Shown here one piece after another: positions 53,360 through 61,624 of a stretch of DNA of 64,000 nucleotides (position 1 is the stretch's first letter; each line of letters opens with the position of its first letter). Made by a program: the position numbers and the translations under genes. The notes beneath the pieces are model-generated. The model did no database searches, had not been told where the DNA came from, and saw nothing but the letters and a program-made list of their open reading frames with translations. The DNA is from Acidimicrobiia bacterium (GTDB lineage: Bacteria > Acidobacteriota > Vicinamibacteria > Vicinamibacterales > SCN-69-37). The stretch lies in the NCBI GenBank assembly GCA_016871335.1, contig VFZF01000004.1, forward strand, positions 1-64,000, in the 5' to 3' direction.

Positions 53360-55627
53360 ATGAGCATGACGTTCTGGCAGCGGATGGGCGTGGGATCAGT
53401 GGTGGCAGCCATGGTCACGGTGGCGTGGACGGCAACACCCGGAGCGTCGTTCCAGGCGGCCCCTCAGGCGGCAGCCCAGCCGGCGGACGAGGTCCCGACC
53501 GACCTTCGCCCCTTGCTCTCCCCACCCTTGAGCGAAATGCGGCTGGTGGTCCAGCGGTACACACTCGACCGGAACACGCTGGACGGGAACTATCTGCCTG
53601 GTTCGGGTCGCCAGGGGGGCGGCGGGGGACGCGGCGGACGCGGCGGTGGGGCGCCCCAGGCCGCGCAGGCGGCGCCGCAGGGATTCACGGTCTCGCTCTC
53701 GCCCAACCGGATTGCCCGGCTGAAGCGGTTTGACCTCGACTGGCAGGCGGCGCTCGCCGGCGTCAACGCCTCGTCGCTCAGTGTGCAGGCACAGACGGAC
53801 GTCGCGGCCCTCAAGACGACGATCGCGGCCAACCTCACACAACTTGATGCGGACGCCGCGGCCATCGCTGCGGTGATGCCGGTGGTGCCGTTCGCGGCTG
53901 ACGTCATCGCGGTGGTCGAACACCGCATGCGGATGGGCGACATGGACGCACAGGCCTCGGCCGGCGCGCTGGATCGCATCACCAAGTCTGTCGCGAGAAT
54001 CCGCAGATCGTTGCAGGACGGGCTGACCGCCGGCCCGCTCGCCTCAGGCGCGTTGCGCGTGACGCCGACGATGGCGCGCAACGGCGCGGATGCGGTGGAC
54101 GCGATGCGCGCCAGCCTCACCGAGTGGTTCACTCACTACAACACGTTTGATCCGCTGTTCACCTGGTGGATGCCGCTGCCATGGAGTCACCTGGAGAAGG
54201 CGCTGACGGACTATGCCGCCTTCCTGCGCGAGCCGGTGGTGGCGGCGAATCACGAAGCCGCCAGCGTCACGATCGCCGCCACACCGATTGCACCGGCCGT
54301 GGCACCGGCCATGACGAGTGTGCCGAACCTCGCGGAGATCATCGCGTTGCCGTCGGATGAGATGGCACCGGTGGTGCAGCGCTTCCGCGGTGTGGCCGGT
54401 GGCCGCGGCGGCGCCCCACAGGCGCGCCCGGTCAGCTACTACGAACGCTGGCTGGCGGCGCTCAAGACGCTGGACTTCGATCGACTGACGCGCAACGCCC
54501 AGGTTTCCTACCTCTACGTGAAGAAGATGGCGGAACTGGAGATCGCGCGCGCGGCGTTCCGCCCCGACCCCAACGCGCCTCGCAAGACCGACAACAGCGG
54601 CATCGAAGGGGCCGCCCGCGGACGCGCCGGGCTGATCTTCGACCTCGCCAACGAGATGATTCCGTACACGCCGGAGGAGTTGATCCGGCTGGGCGAACGC
54701 GAGTTTGCGTGGACGGTCGCCGAGATGGAAAAAGCCGCGACCCCGATGGGACTTGGCACCGACTGGAGTGCCGCCGTCGAGCGCGTCAAGAACATGTATG
54801 TCGAGCCGGGACGACAGCCCGAGTACGTGCGCGACCTGCTCTTTGAGGCCGTCACCTACCTGCGCAACAACGACCTGATCACCGTGCCGGCCGTGGCGAG
54901 TGAGTCGTTCCGCATGGTGATGCTGTCGCCGGAACGCCAGTTGACGGCGCCGTTTTTCCTCGGGGGGTCGCAGATCCTCGTCGCGTTCCCGACCAACACG
55001 CAGGAGTACGACACGCGCATGCAGGTGCTGCGCGGCAACAACAAGTTCTTCTCGAACGCCGTCGCCCATCACGAGATGATCCCCGGCCACAATCTGGTCG
55101 GCTTCATGGGTTCGCGCTTCAACGGGTATCGCGCCGGCCTCGGCGGCACGCCGTTCCTGGGTGAAGGCTGGCCGCTCTACTGGGAGACCATCCTCTACGA
55201 CAAGGGCTTCCACGACTCGCCGGAGAAGAAGGTCGGCGCGTTGTTCTGGCGGATGCACCGTGCGGCGCGCATCATCTTCTCGCTCAAGTTCCACATGGGC
55301 CAGTGGTCGCCGCAGGAGGCCATCGACTTCCTCGTCAACGAGGTCGGACACGAACGCGACAACGCAACCGCCGAAGTGCGCCGGTCGTTTGGGGGCCAGT
55401 ACGGTCCGCTGTATCAGATGGCCTACCTGGTCGGCGGCCTGCAGATCCGGGGCATGAAGCGCGAAATTGTGGACTCCGGCATGCGGACGGAGAAGGACTT
55501 CCACGACGAAATCATGCGGCAGGGGTCGATGCCGGTCGCCTTCCTGCGGCTGGCGGTCTCCACGATGCCGCTGACGCGCGACATGGTCGTCGACTGGAAG
55601 TTCTACGGAGACCTCAGCAGCCAGTAG
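53360..55627 (+). CDS. Exported DUF885 peptidase-like protein, second paralogue
   Basis: 755 residues from ATG 53360 with AAGGGAG at good distance; frame upstream is antisense to the RDD gene. Signal peptide (GSVVAAMVTVAWTATPGAS). DUF885 motif HHEMIPGHNLVGF near residue 569 and TPFLGEGWPLYWE. A Gly/Arg-rich insert (about 53606-53680) sits at the same place as in the 48199 paralogue. The two are probably a duplication separated by the symporter and RDD genes. Predicted periplasmic metallopeptidase; substrate unknown. Confidence 0.87.
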   Translation: MSMTFWQRMGVGSVVAAMVTVAWTATPGASFQAAPQAAAQPADEVPTDLRPLLSPPLSEMRLVVQRYTLDRNTLDGNYLPGSGRQGGGGGRGGRGGGAPQAAQAAPQGFTVSLSPNRIARLKRFDLDWQAALAGVNASSLSVQAQTDVAALKTTIAANLTQLDADAAAIAAVMPVVPFAADVIAVVEHRMRMGDMDAQASAGALDRITKSVARIRRSLQDGLTAGPLASGALRVTPTMARNGADAVDAMRASLTEWFTHYNTFDPLFTWWMPLPWSHLEKALTDYAAFLREPVVAANHEAASVTIAATPIAPAVAPAMTSVPNLAEIIALPSDEMAPVVQRFRGVAGGRGGAPQARPVSYYERWLAALKTLDFDRLTRNAQVSYLYVKKMAELEIARAAFRPDPNAPRKTDNSGIEGAARGRAGLIFDLANEMIPYTPEELIRLGEREFAWTVAEMEKAATPMGLGTDWSAAVERVKNMYVEPGRQPEYVRDLLFEAVTYLRNNDLITVPAVASESFRMVMLSPERQLTAPFFLGGSQILVAFPTNTQEYDTRMQVLRGNNKFFSNAVAHHEMIPGHNLVGFMGSRFNGYRAGLGGTPFLGEGWPLYWETILYDKGFHDSPEKKVGALFWRMHRAARIIFSLKFHMGQWSPQEAIDFLVNEVGHERDNATAEVRRSFGGQYGPLYQMAYLVGGLQIRGMKREIVDSGMRTEKDFHDEIMRQGSMPVAFLRLAVSTMPLTRDMVVDWKFYGDLSSQ

Positions 55628-55898
55628 GGTGCGTTTGCCGGCTATCTGGCGCTGGTGTTGGCCTCGCCGGTTGCGACCGCCTCGCTGCGGGGCGGCCTCT
55701 CGATCATCCCCTACGCCGCGCTGCTGCTGTACCCGTATCTGCGGCTGCGCCTGGTCCTTCATTTTCGTCACGTCCCGGTGTACACCATGGCTGTCGCGCG
55801 AGGGGCTGCCCCCCGACGCACAGTTCCAGCAGAAGCCGGTCCTGGCGATCGATCTGCTGTTCAAGGTCCGGCAGGTGCTCGCCACCCGCACGATATAG
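55628..55898 (+). pseudogene. Remnant of a membrane-protein gene
   Basis: Directly after the DUF885 stop, one frame reads GAFAGYLALVLASPVATASLRGGLSIIPYAALLLYPYLRL, clearly a membrane segment, and then a second frame takes over with LSREGLPPDAQFQQKPVLAIDLLFKVRQVLATRTI and a stop. The switch is near 55790. There is no start codon in context, so it is a 5'-truncated, frameshifted C-terminal piece of about 90 residues. Family not recognised. Confidence 0.65.
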
Positions 55899-55905
55899 TT
55901 GGGGC

Positions 55906-57036
55906 GTGACTCTCCGACCGATGCTCCGGCACATGGCCGGCCTCACGTTGCTGATGGCCGCTGGTGCGTGCGGCGATGACCCGCCGCCTGCGCAGGATCT
56001 CAGTGGCGCGATCGAAGTGGCCGTGACACCGGCACGCATGAATCTGCTGCGGCATGTCGTGAACGCGAATGGCGCCATCACGCCGCACCCCGACGCCGAG
56101 TGGACCATCCACGCCACGGAAACCGCCATCGTCGCCGAATTGCCCATTGCCGAGGGCGAACCGGTCGGGGTCGGCGACATCGTCGTGCGCTTTGACGTGC
56201 CCAGCCGGTCGTCGGCCATTCAGGCGGCGGAGTTTGAACTGTCCGCGTGGATGCCCAGGCTTGAGACCGCGCGCGCGCAGGTGACGGAGCGCACGGCCAT
56301 GCTGCAGCGCGGACTGATTGCGCGTGTCGAACTGGACGCCGCCAAGAGCGAACTGGCCAACGCGGACACCACGGTGGCAGCGGCGCAGGCCACACTGGCG
56401 AGTCTGCGTGCCGCGGAGAGCCGCGATACGGTGCGCGCGCGTTTCCCAGGCATCGTGTTGCGACGCTGGCACTACCGGGGCGATCTCGTCACCAACACCG
56501 GCAACGATCCCGTGCTGCAGATTGTGGATCCCACGCGGATGCAGGCCACGCTCGATGTGCCCGTGGCGGACGCCGGCAAGTTGATGGCGACACAGCGGGT
56601 GACGCTCATCACCGCCGGCACAGCGCCGATCGTGAGCACGGTCTCCTCCGTGTTGCCTGTCGCATCCCCGGATGCCACAACAACCCGCGTGATCGTGGCG
56701 ATCCCCACACCACCTACACCACCTACACCACCCACGCCAGCCACACTACCCACACCACCTACGTTAAAGATCGGCGACTCCGTCATTGCCGAAATCCTGA
56801 TCGCCGAAGTGCCGGAAGCGATGGTGGTGCCCACGCGCGCCATTCTCCGCGTGGCGGGTACGACCTATGTGCTGGTGGCCGGACCAGACGGGCGTGCTGC
56901 ACGACGCGACGTGCGCCTCGGCGTCACGACACCGGAACTCACGCAGGTGCTCGAAGGGCTGCAACTCGGGGAATTCGTGATCACGTCCGCGCTCACCGAG
57001 ATCAACGAGGGCGACCTCGTCCGGCACGGGGGATAA
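55906..57036 (+). CDS. Efflux periplasmic adaptor lipoprotein (RND/HlyD type)
   Basis: 376 residues from GTG 55906 (ATG 55921 is an alternative). Lipoprotein signal with Cys in AAGACGDDPP. Membrane-fusion-protein architecture: an N-terminal beta strand and half barrel-sandwich (ATETAIVAELPIAEGEPVGVGDIVVRFD), a helical hairpin (ARAQVTERTAMLQRGLIARVELDAAKSEL), the second half (RARFPGIVLRRWHYRGDLV) and a beta-barrel. The barrel is interrupted by PTPPTPPTPPTP-type residues encoded by a 9-bp tandem repeat (56706-56763). No RND pump or outer-membrane factor is adjacent, so it is orphan here. Confidence 0.86.
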   Translation: MTLRPMLRHMAGLTLLMAAGACGDDPPPAQDLSGAIEVAVTPARMNLLRHVVNANGAITPHPDAEWTIHATETAIVAELPIAEGEPVGVGDIVVRFDVPSRSSAIQAAEFELSAWMPRLETARAQVTERTAMLQRGLIARVELDAAKSELANADTTVAAAQATLASLRAAESRDTVRARFPGIVLRRWHYRGDLVTNTGNDPVLQIVDPTRMQATLDVPVADAGKLMATQRVTLITAGTAPIVSTVSSVLPVASPDATTTRVIVAIPTPPTPPTPPTPATLPTPPTLKIGDSVIAEILIAEVPEAMVVPTRAILRVAGTTYVLVAGPDGRAARRDVRLGVTTPELTQVLEGLQLGEFVITSALTEINEGDLVRHGG

Positions 57037-57064
57037 CAGTCCGCGGTCCGCAGTCCGCAGTCCG
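57037..57064. repeat. CAGTCCG tandem repeat, four units
   Basis: CAGTCCG, CGGTCCG, CAGTCCG, CAGTCCG run directly after the adaptor stop codon and end 8 nt before the end of the convergent kinase gene. Third locus of this 7-bp unit in the window. Confidence 0.9.
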
Positions 57065-57071
57065 CTGGAGC

Positions 57072-58415
57072 CTACTTCTGCGTCAGGGGCAGCCGGATCG
57101 TCGCGCGACATCCGGTCGCGCCGGCCCGATTCATCAGCGTGATTGTGCCGCCATGCGCCTCGGCGATCTGGCGGCTCAACGCGAGTCCGATGCCTGATCC
57201 GTTCGGCTTGGTGGTGAAGAAGGGCACGAACAGGTTCGACGTGTCCGGCAGGCCCTTCCCCTCGTCGTCCACCGTGATTTCTGCCCAGTCGCCGTCGGTG
57301 CGCCAGCCGACCGAGACACTGCCGGAGGTCTCCAGCGAAGCGTCCACGGCGTTGCGCACGATGTTGATGAGCGCCTGCTCGAGCTGATCTGAATCGGCGA
57401 CCAGGTCGATATCCGCCGACCGCGCGACCGACACGGGCAGGCGTTTCTCAAGTTCGACGATGCGCGTCATGAGTGTCGTGACCTTGAAGGGTCTGGCCTG
57501 CGGCTTCGGCAGACGGGCCAGTTGCGCATACGAGCGGAGGAACCGGCCGAGGGCGCCGGACCGATCCTCGATGAGCGACAGCCCCTGGGAGACCTCGTCC
57601 TGCCGCGGAAACACGTCCACGCGATCCACGATGCGGCGCAGTGAGTGCGCGATCGATTTGATCGGCGTCAGCGAGTTGTTGATTTCGTGTGAGAGAACGC
57701 GCACGATGCGCTGCCAGGCCGCCTGTTCTTCTTCACGCAGCGCCTGACTGAGGTCGGCGATCACGATAAGGTGATGAGGACGGCCGTCGCGGTAGAACAT
57801 GGCGCGCCGCACTTCATACCGGCCCGGGCGACCGTGGAATGACCGATCGACCAGGCGCCGGGAGTCTCCCGAGAGATACTCGTCCACGTTCAACGCCGAC
57901 GCGGCCGACCCGAGCAGATCCGCCGACGACTTGCCGAACAGCCGTTCACCGGCCTTGTTCACCAGCAACAGCTGATCCGTGGGATCGAACGCGAACACCG
58001 CGACGCCGATTTCCTCCATCACGTGCGTCAGCAACACGGTGGACTCCACGGCCTCGGTGCGCTGGCGTTGCAGCGTGGACCCGAGGTCGTTGACCTCGCG
58101 CATGACCATCGCCATCGAACTGCCGCTGCGGGCAGTCAGACCGCGGATCGAATAGTCCCCCTCGCGCAGGGCGCCCAGCAGATTCGCGATGAGATTCAGG
58201 GAGCGCACCGCCATCTGCCGGGCCGCTGACGCCGCCGCAAGCCACACGCCGACGACGATGGTGGTGAGGGCCCACCGCAGTTCCGGCGGCAGATCCGTGC
58301 GCCACAGAGAAAACAGGGAGACCGCCACGGCCGGCGCCGCGCCGCCCAGCACCAGCAGCGTCAGCGCGAGTTCGAGGTTGCGCGCCTGCGGGGCGCCCCG
58401 GCGGGACTCCGTCAT
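57072..58415 (-). CDS. NtrY-like sensor histidine kinase
   Basis: 447 residues: two helices (TLLVLGGAAPAVAVSLFSLW, WALTTIVVGVWLAAASAA) with almost no periplasmic loop, a HAMP-like linker, a PAS domain (GVAVFAFDPTDQLLLVNKAGERLFG), HisKA with phospho-acceptor His243 in RVLSHEINNSLTPIKS, and a HATPase with NIVRNAVDAS, VDDEGKGLP and GSGIGLALSRQIAEAHGG. It overlaps the 3' end of the regulator gene by 4 nt (ATGA), so it is a cognate pair. The lack of a large outer sensor suggests an internal or membrane cue, as in NtrY. Confidence 0.92.
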   Translation of the reverse strand: MTESRRGAPQARNLELALTLLVLGGAAPAVAVSLFSLWRTDLPPELRWALTTIVVGVWLAAASAARQMAVRSLNLIANLLGALREGDYSIRGLTARSGSSMAMVMREVNDLGSTLQRQRTEAVESTVLLTHVMEEIGVAVFAFDPTDQLLLVNKAGERLFGKSSADLLGSAASALNVDEYLSGDSRRLVDRSFHGRPGRYEVRRAMFYRDGRPHHLIVIADLSQALREEEQAAWQRIVRVLSHEINNSLTPIKSIAHSLRRIVDRVDVFPRQDEVSQGLSLIEDRSGALGRFLRSYAQLARLPKPQARPFKVTTLMTRIVELEKRLPVSVARSADIDLVADSDQLEQALINIVRNAVDASLETSGSVSVGWRTDGDWAEITVDDEGKGLPDTSNLFVPFFTTKPNGSGIGLALSRQIAEAHGGTITLMNRAGATGCRATIRLPLTQK

Positions 58416-59776
58416 AACCCGAAGTACTGCAGCCGCCGGTACAACGCGCTGCGGCTCACCCCGAGCTGCTCGGCGGCCTTACGCACATCGCCGCCGTGTT
58501 TGGCGAGCACCTTCTGAATGAAGAGCTTCTCGGACTGCTCCAGTGTCATGTCTTCCGACGCTGCCCCTGGTGGCGCGGCGCCGCCGGACAAACCCAGATC
58601 CTGCGCCGTGATGTGGCCCGTCTGCGCCATCAGCACCGCCCGCTCGATCGCGTGGTCGAGTTCACGCACGTTCCCCGGCCACAGGTGGGTATCAAGCGCC
58701 TGCCGGGCGGATCGATCAAATCCGTCGAAGGTGCGCTTGTACCGGCCGGCGTACTTCGCGAGCGAGTGCTCCGCCAGCGGCAGGATGTCCTCACGGCGTT
58801 CACGCAGCGGCGGCAGGTGAATGACCACGGTGTTCAGGCGGTACAGCAGATCCTCTCGAAAGCGACCAGCCGCGATTTCCGCCGGCAGGTCGGCATTGGT
58901 CGCCGACATCACGCGCACGTTGACGAAGATCACGCGCGACGACCCCACCTTCTGCACTTCGCCGGTCTGCAGCACGCGCAACAACTTCGGCTGCAGACGC
59001 GCGGGCATGTTCGCGATCTCGTCGAGGAACAACGTGCCTTCATCGGCCAGTTCAAAACAGCCGATACGATCGGTGCGCGCATCGGTAAACGCGCCCTTCA
59101 CGTGTCCGAACAGTTCGCTTTCGGCCACGCCTTCCGACAAGCCGCCCGCATTCATCGTCACCAGCGTTTTCGACGCGCGCTGCGACAACCGGTGCAACAG
59201 ACTCGCGACCACTTCCTTGCCCGTGCCGTGTTCACCGGTGATGAGCACCGTGGCGTCCGACGGCGCCACACGTTCGATCGTCTCGCGCACCTGACGCATG
59301 GACGGGGCTTCGGCGATGAAGGTTGGCAAATCACGCCGATGCAACCGCGCATTTTCCTCCTGCAACCGCCGGCTCCGTCGCAACGCGCGACGCAGTTCGA
59401 GCTGCTTCTGCACCGCCACCAGCAACTTCTCGTCGTCCCAGGGCTTCTCGATGTAGTCGCGCGCGCCGCGGCGCATGGCTTCAACCGCGCCAGCCACGCT
59501 GCTCCACCCGGTCATCACCAGCACCGGCAATGTGGGGTCGACCGCTTTCATTCGCTCCAGCAGGGCGAACCCCTCCTTTCCGGACGTCGTGTCGCGGGTG
59601 TAGTTCAGGTCGATGAGCGCGACATCACAGTCCGCGCCTTCCAATGTGGCGACCAGTTCCTTCGGCGACGCGGCCGTCGTGACGTCATACCCTTCCCCGC
59701 CCAACAGCAGTCGCAAGGCATTACGCACGTCCGCCTGATCGTCGGCCACCAACACGCGGCCGTGATGAATTGCCAA
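58412..59776 (-). CDS. NtrX/NtrC-like sigma-54 response regulator
   Basis: 454 residues, taking TTG 59776 with GGGAGG upstream (a longer frame to 59863 reads through repeats and is rejected). Receiver domain with acidic ADDQ and phospho-acceptor Asp56 in ALIDLNY, and Lys in YIEKPWDD. AAA+ motor: Walker A GEHGTGKEVVAS, GAFTDA in place of GAFTGA, Walker B GTLFLDEIANMP. Fis-type HTH at the end (DVRKAAEQLGVSRSALYRRLQ). The GAFTDA variant occurs in many regulators of this type, and some bind sigma-54 weakly or act differently. Co-transcribed with the kinase. Confidence 0.9.
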   Translation of the reverse strand: MAIHHGRVLVADDQADVRNALRLLLGGEGYDVTTAASPKELVATLEGADCDVALIDLNYTRDTTSGKEGFALLERMKAVDPTLPVLVMTGWSSVAGAVEAMRRGARDYIEKPWDDEKLLVAVQKQLELRRALRRSRRLQEENARLHRRDLPTFIAEAPSMRQVRETIERVAPSDATVLITGEHGTGKEVVASLLHRLSQRASKTLVTMNAGGLSEGVAESELFGHVKGAFTDARTDRIGCFELADEGTLFLDEIANMPARLQPKLLRVLQTGEVQKVGSSRVIFVNVRVMSATNADLPAEIAAGRFREDLLYRLNTVVIHLPPLRERREDILPLAEHSLAKYAGRYKRTFDGFDRSARQALDTHLWPGNVRELDHAIERAVLMAQTGHITAQDLGLSGGAAPPGAASEDMTLEQSEKLFIQKVLAKHGGDVRKAAEQLGVSRSALYRRLQYFGL

Positions 59777-59783
59777 ACACCCT

Positions 59784-59820
59784 CCCGAAGTCCCGAAGTT
59801 CCGGGGTTCAAGTCCCGGAA
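59784..59820. repeat. CCCGAAGT direct repeat and a 7-bp hairpin
   Basis: Two CCCGAAGT units (59784-59799) overlap the ribosome-site region of the regulator gene. They are followed by TTCCGGG (59799-59805) and CCCGGAA (59814-59820) around GTTCAAGT. The loop looks like a tRNA T-loop but no other tRNA arm is present. Confidence 0.65.
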
Positions 59821-60024
59821 TGGGAATTATGCCGCGTTCCACAACCAAGAACCGGCGATTCATCAGAGTGCATAGGAAAAGCCGTGCCAGGTTTTGGCGT
59901 GGCGCGAGGATTTAAACAGCAGTCGCCGCGACTCCTCGGATTCTCGTCGCCGACGAGGATTTCGGCGAGGAATGTCCGGCCGGCGACGCGCAGGACGATG
60001 CCACATTGATTGTGGTGGAATCCG

Positions 60025-60030
60025 TATAAT
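60025..60030 (+). promoter_or_regulatory. Consensus -10 box TATAAT
   Basis: TATAAT lies 20 bp before the methyltransferase ATG at 60050, with CAGGAG starting 7 bp after it. The expected -35 (near 60002-60007, CACATT) is weak. Predicted, unverified. Confidence 0.5.
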
Positions 60031-60049
60031 GGCGGCAGGAGTTCCCAAC

Positions 60050-60607
60050 ATGATGCGTCGATTCACGACTCTCGCTCTCGTGCTGTGTGCCGTTGGCTTC
60101 ACCCAGAGTGCGCCGCTGGCGCAGGCACAATCCGGCCTGCGGGCGCCGGATGTGATCTATGTGCCGACACCGCAGACGGTGGTGGACGCCATGTTAAAGA
60201 TGGCCGGCGTGACCGCCAACGACGTGGTGTACGACCTCGGGTGTGGTGATGGCCGCATCGTGGTGACGGCGGCCAAACAGTTTGGCGCGCGTGGCGTCGG
60301 CATCGACATCGACCCGCAGCGCATCAAGGAGTCCAACGCCAATGCGGTCGCCGCCGGCGTGACCGACAAGGTGCGGTTCAGCAACGACGACATCTTCTCC
60401 GACAGCGTCACCTTCAGCGACGCCACGGTGGTGACGCTGTATCTGCTGCCCTCGCTCAACGTGAAGCTCATGCCGAAGCTCCTGGCGCAGCTGAAGCCGG
60501 GATCGCGCATCGTGTCGAACAGCTTCCAGATGGGCGAGTGGGAACCCGAAAAGACGATGGAAGTCGAAGGCCGGATTATCTACTACTGGACCGTGCCGAA
60601 GTCATAA
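60050..60607 (+). CDS. Exported class I SAM-dependent methyltransferase
   Basis: 185 residues from ATG 60050 (CAGGAG upstream). A signal peptide (MRRFTTLALVLCAVGFTQS, cut near AQAQ) precedes a compact Rossmann methyltransferase: motif I VVYDLGCGDGRIVV, acidic ribose-binding GVGIDIDP, then FSNDDIFSDSVTFSDATVVTLYLLP and PGSRIVSNSF. SAM is a cytoplasmic cofactor, so an exported methyltransferase is unexpected; the N-terminal hydrophobic helix may instead anchor the catalytic domain at the inner face. Methyl acceptor unknown. It overlaps the convergent Nudix gene by 6 nt. Confidence 0.82.
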   Translation: MMRRFTTLALVLCAVGFTQSAPLAQAQSGLRAPDVIYVPTPQTVVDAMLKMAGVTANDVVYDLGCGDGRIVVTAAKQFGARGVGIDIDPQRIKESNANAVAAGVTDKVRFSNDDIFSDSVTFSDATVVTLYLLPSLNVKLMPKLLAQLKPGSRIVSNSFQMGEWEPEKTMEVEGRIIYYWTVPKS

Positions 60608-61072
60608 CGCGCGCAACAGATCCATCAGGCGATCGAGCAGCCGGACCTGACCGGCATTGATCGCCACGCGCGCATCGTCGATCAAGAAAAACGCGACGCG
60701 ATCCACCTCGGGCACTTCGATGAAGCGGCCAGAACGCGGTGGCCATTCGGTCGTGGTGGTGATGCTGACGGCCCGGTCCGGATCGCAGTTGCCCTCGAAC
60801 GCCCACGCCCAGACGACTTTGCCGGACCGCTGAGTGATGCGGCCCAGGTCGTGGAACGGGCCGGCCGGATCAAACCCCGTTTCCTCCCGGAATTCCCGGA
60901 GGGCCGTCTCGAGCAGCGTCTCTTCGCTGTCCCGCCCACCCTTGGGAATCGACCAGGCGCCGTCGTGACGGCTTTCCCAGTACGGGCCACCGGGATGGGC
61001 CAGCAACACTTCCGGCCCCGGCGCCGCGGTGCGCCTGAACATCAAGAGGCCCGCACTCTCTTTCCGCCGCAT
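60602..61072 (-). CDS. Nudix hydrolase (MutT-like)
   Basis: 156 residues from ATG 61072. The Nudix box reads [23 protein letters not shown], in the G-x5-E-x7-REUxEExG pattern with all acidic metal ligands, embedded in a sheet starting SAGLLMFRR. Such enzymes split X-linked nucleoside diphosphates, often diadenosine tetraphosphate or oxidised nucleotides. The frame runs further upstream to 61579 but that part is antisense to the iorA-like gene. Cytoplasmic; substrate unknown. Confidence 0.9.
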   Translation of the reverse strand: MRRKESAGLLMFRRTAAPGPEVLLAHPGGPYWESRHDGAWSIPKGGRDSEETLLETALREFREETGFDPAGPFHDLGRITQRSGKVVWAWAFEGNCDPDRAVSITTTTEWPPRSGRFIEVPEVDRVAFFLIDDARVAINAGQVRLLDRLMDLLRAL

Positions 61073-61081
61073 CACCTCATT

Positions 61082-61128
61082 ATGGACCCCGGACCCGGAC
61101 CCTGGACCTTGGACCCTGGACCCCGGCC
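61082..61128. repeat. GGACCCT-type 7-bp tandem repeat upstream of a promoter
   Basis: Six to seven degenerate units of GGACCCT/GGACCCC/GGACCTT, ending 3 bp before a TATAAT box (61132-61137). The same unit occurs at 7361-7377 and at the right edge of the window (63956-64000). The array covers the expected -35 position. Confidence 0.85.
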
Positions 61129-61131
61129 CCC

Positions 61132-61145
61132 TATAATCTCGGTCA
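61132..61145 (+). promoter_or_regulatory. -10 box TATAAT 7 nt before the start codon
   Basis: TATAAT (61132-61137) is followed by CTCGGTC and ATG 61145, with no Shine-Dalgarno sequence. A TTGGAC hexamer from the repeat array lies 17 bp upstream (61109-61114) and may serve as the -35. This points to a leaderless transcript. Confidence 0.55.
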
Positions 61146-61624
61146 TGCCTGTCACATTTACCGTGAACGGAAAGTCGACGACCGTCGACGTCCCGGCCGA
61201 GATGCCCTTGCTCTGGGTGCTGCGCGACGTCCTGAATCTTCATGGCACCAAGTACGGGTGCGGCACCGGACAATGCGGCGCCTGCACGGTGCATCTGCGC
61301 GGACGCGCGGTGCGCGCGTGCCAGACGCCGGTGAGTAACGTCGCCGGCGCGGCGGTCGTGACCATCGAGGGGTTGTCGCCGGACGGCAGCCATCCGTTGC
61401 AGAAGGCGTGGATGGATCTCGACGTGCCGGAATGTGGCTACTGTCAGGCGGGCCAGATCATGGCGGCCGCGGCCCTGCTCGCGCAGCGCCCGACGCCCAC
61501 CGACGCCGACATCGATACGGCGATGAACACCAACCTCTGCCGGTGCGGCACCTACATCCGCATCCGCCAGGGCATCCACCAGGCCGTGCGCAGCGTCGCC
61601 GAGGACAGTGAGGTGTCCAAATGA
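61145..61624 (+). CDS. iorA: [2Fe-2S] small subunit, isoquinoline 1-oxidoreductase type
   Basis: 159 residues: plant-type [2Fe-2S] set [21 protein letters not shown] and helical set [13 protein letters not shown]...[11 protein letters not shown]. It is the electron-transfer half of a two-subunit molybdenum hydroxylase in which FAD is missing; electrons usually leave to a cytochrome or membrane carrier. It overlaps the large-subunit gene by 4 nt. No FAD subunit lies next to it, unlike the hcr operon. Confidence 0.9.
   Translation: MPVTFTVNGKSTTVDVPAEMPLLWVLRDVLNLHGTKYGCGTGQCGACTVHLRGRAVRACQTPVSNVAGAAVVTIEGLSPDGSHPLQKAWMDLDVPECGYCQAGQIMAAAALLAQRPTPTDADIDTAMNTNLCRCGTYIRIRQGIHQAVRSVAEDSEVSK

Noticed and set aside
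59799-59820. tRNA T-arm
   Set aside because: The loop resembles GTTCAAGT, but no acceptor stem, D-arm or anticodon arm is found around it, and the stem does not match T-arm spacing.
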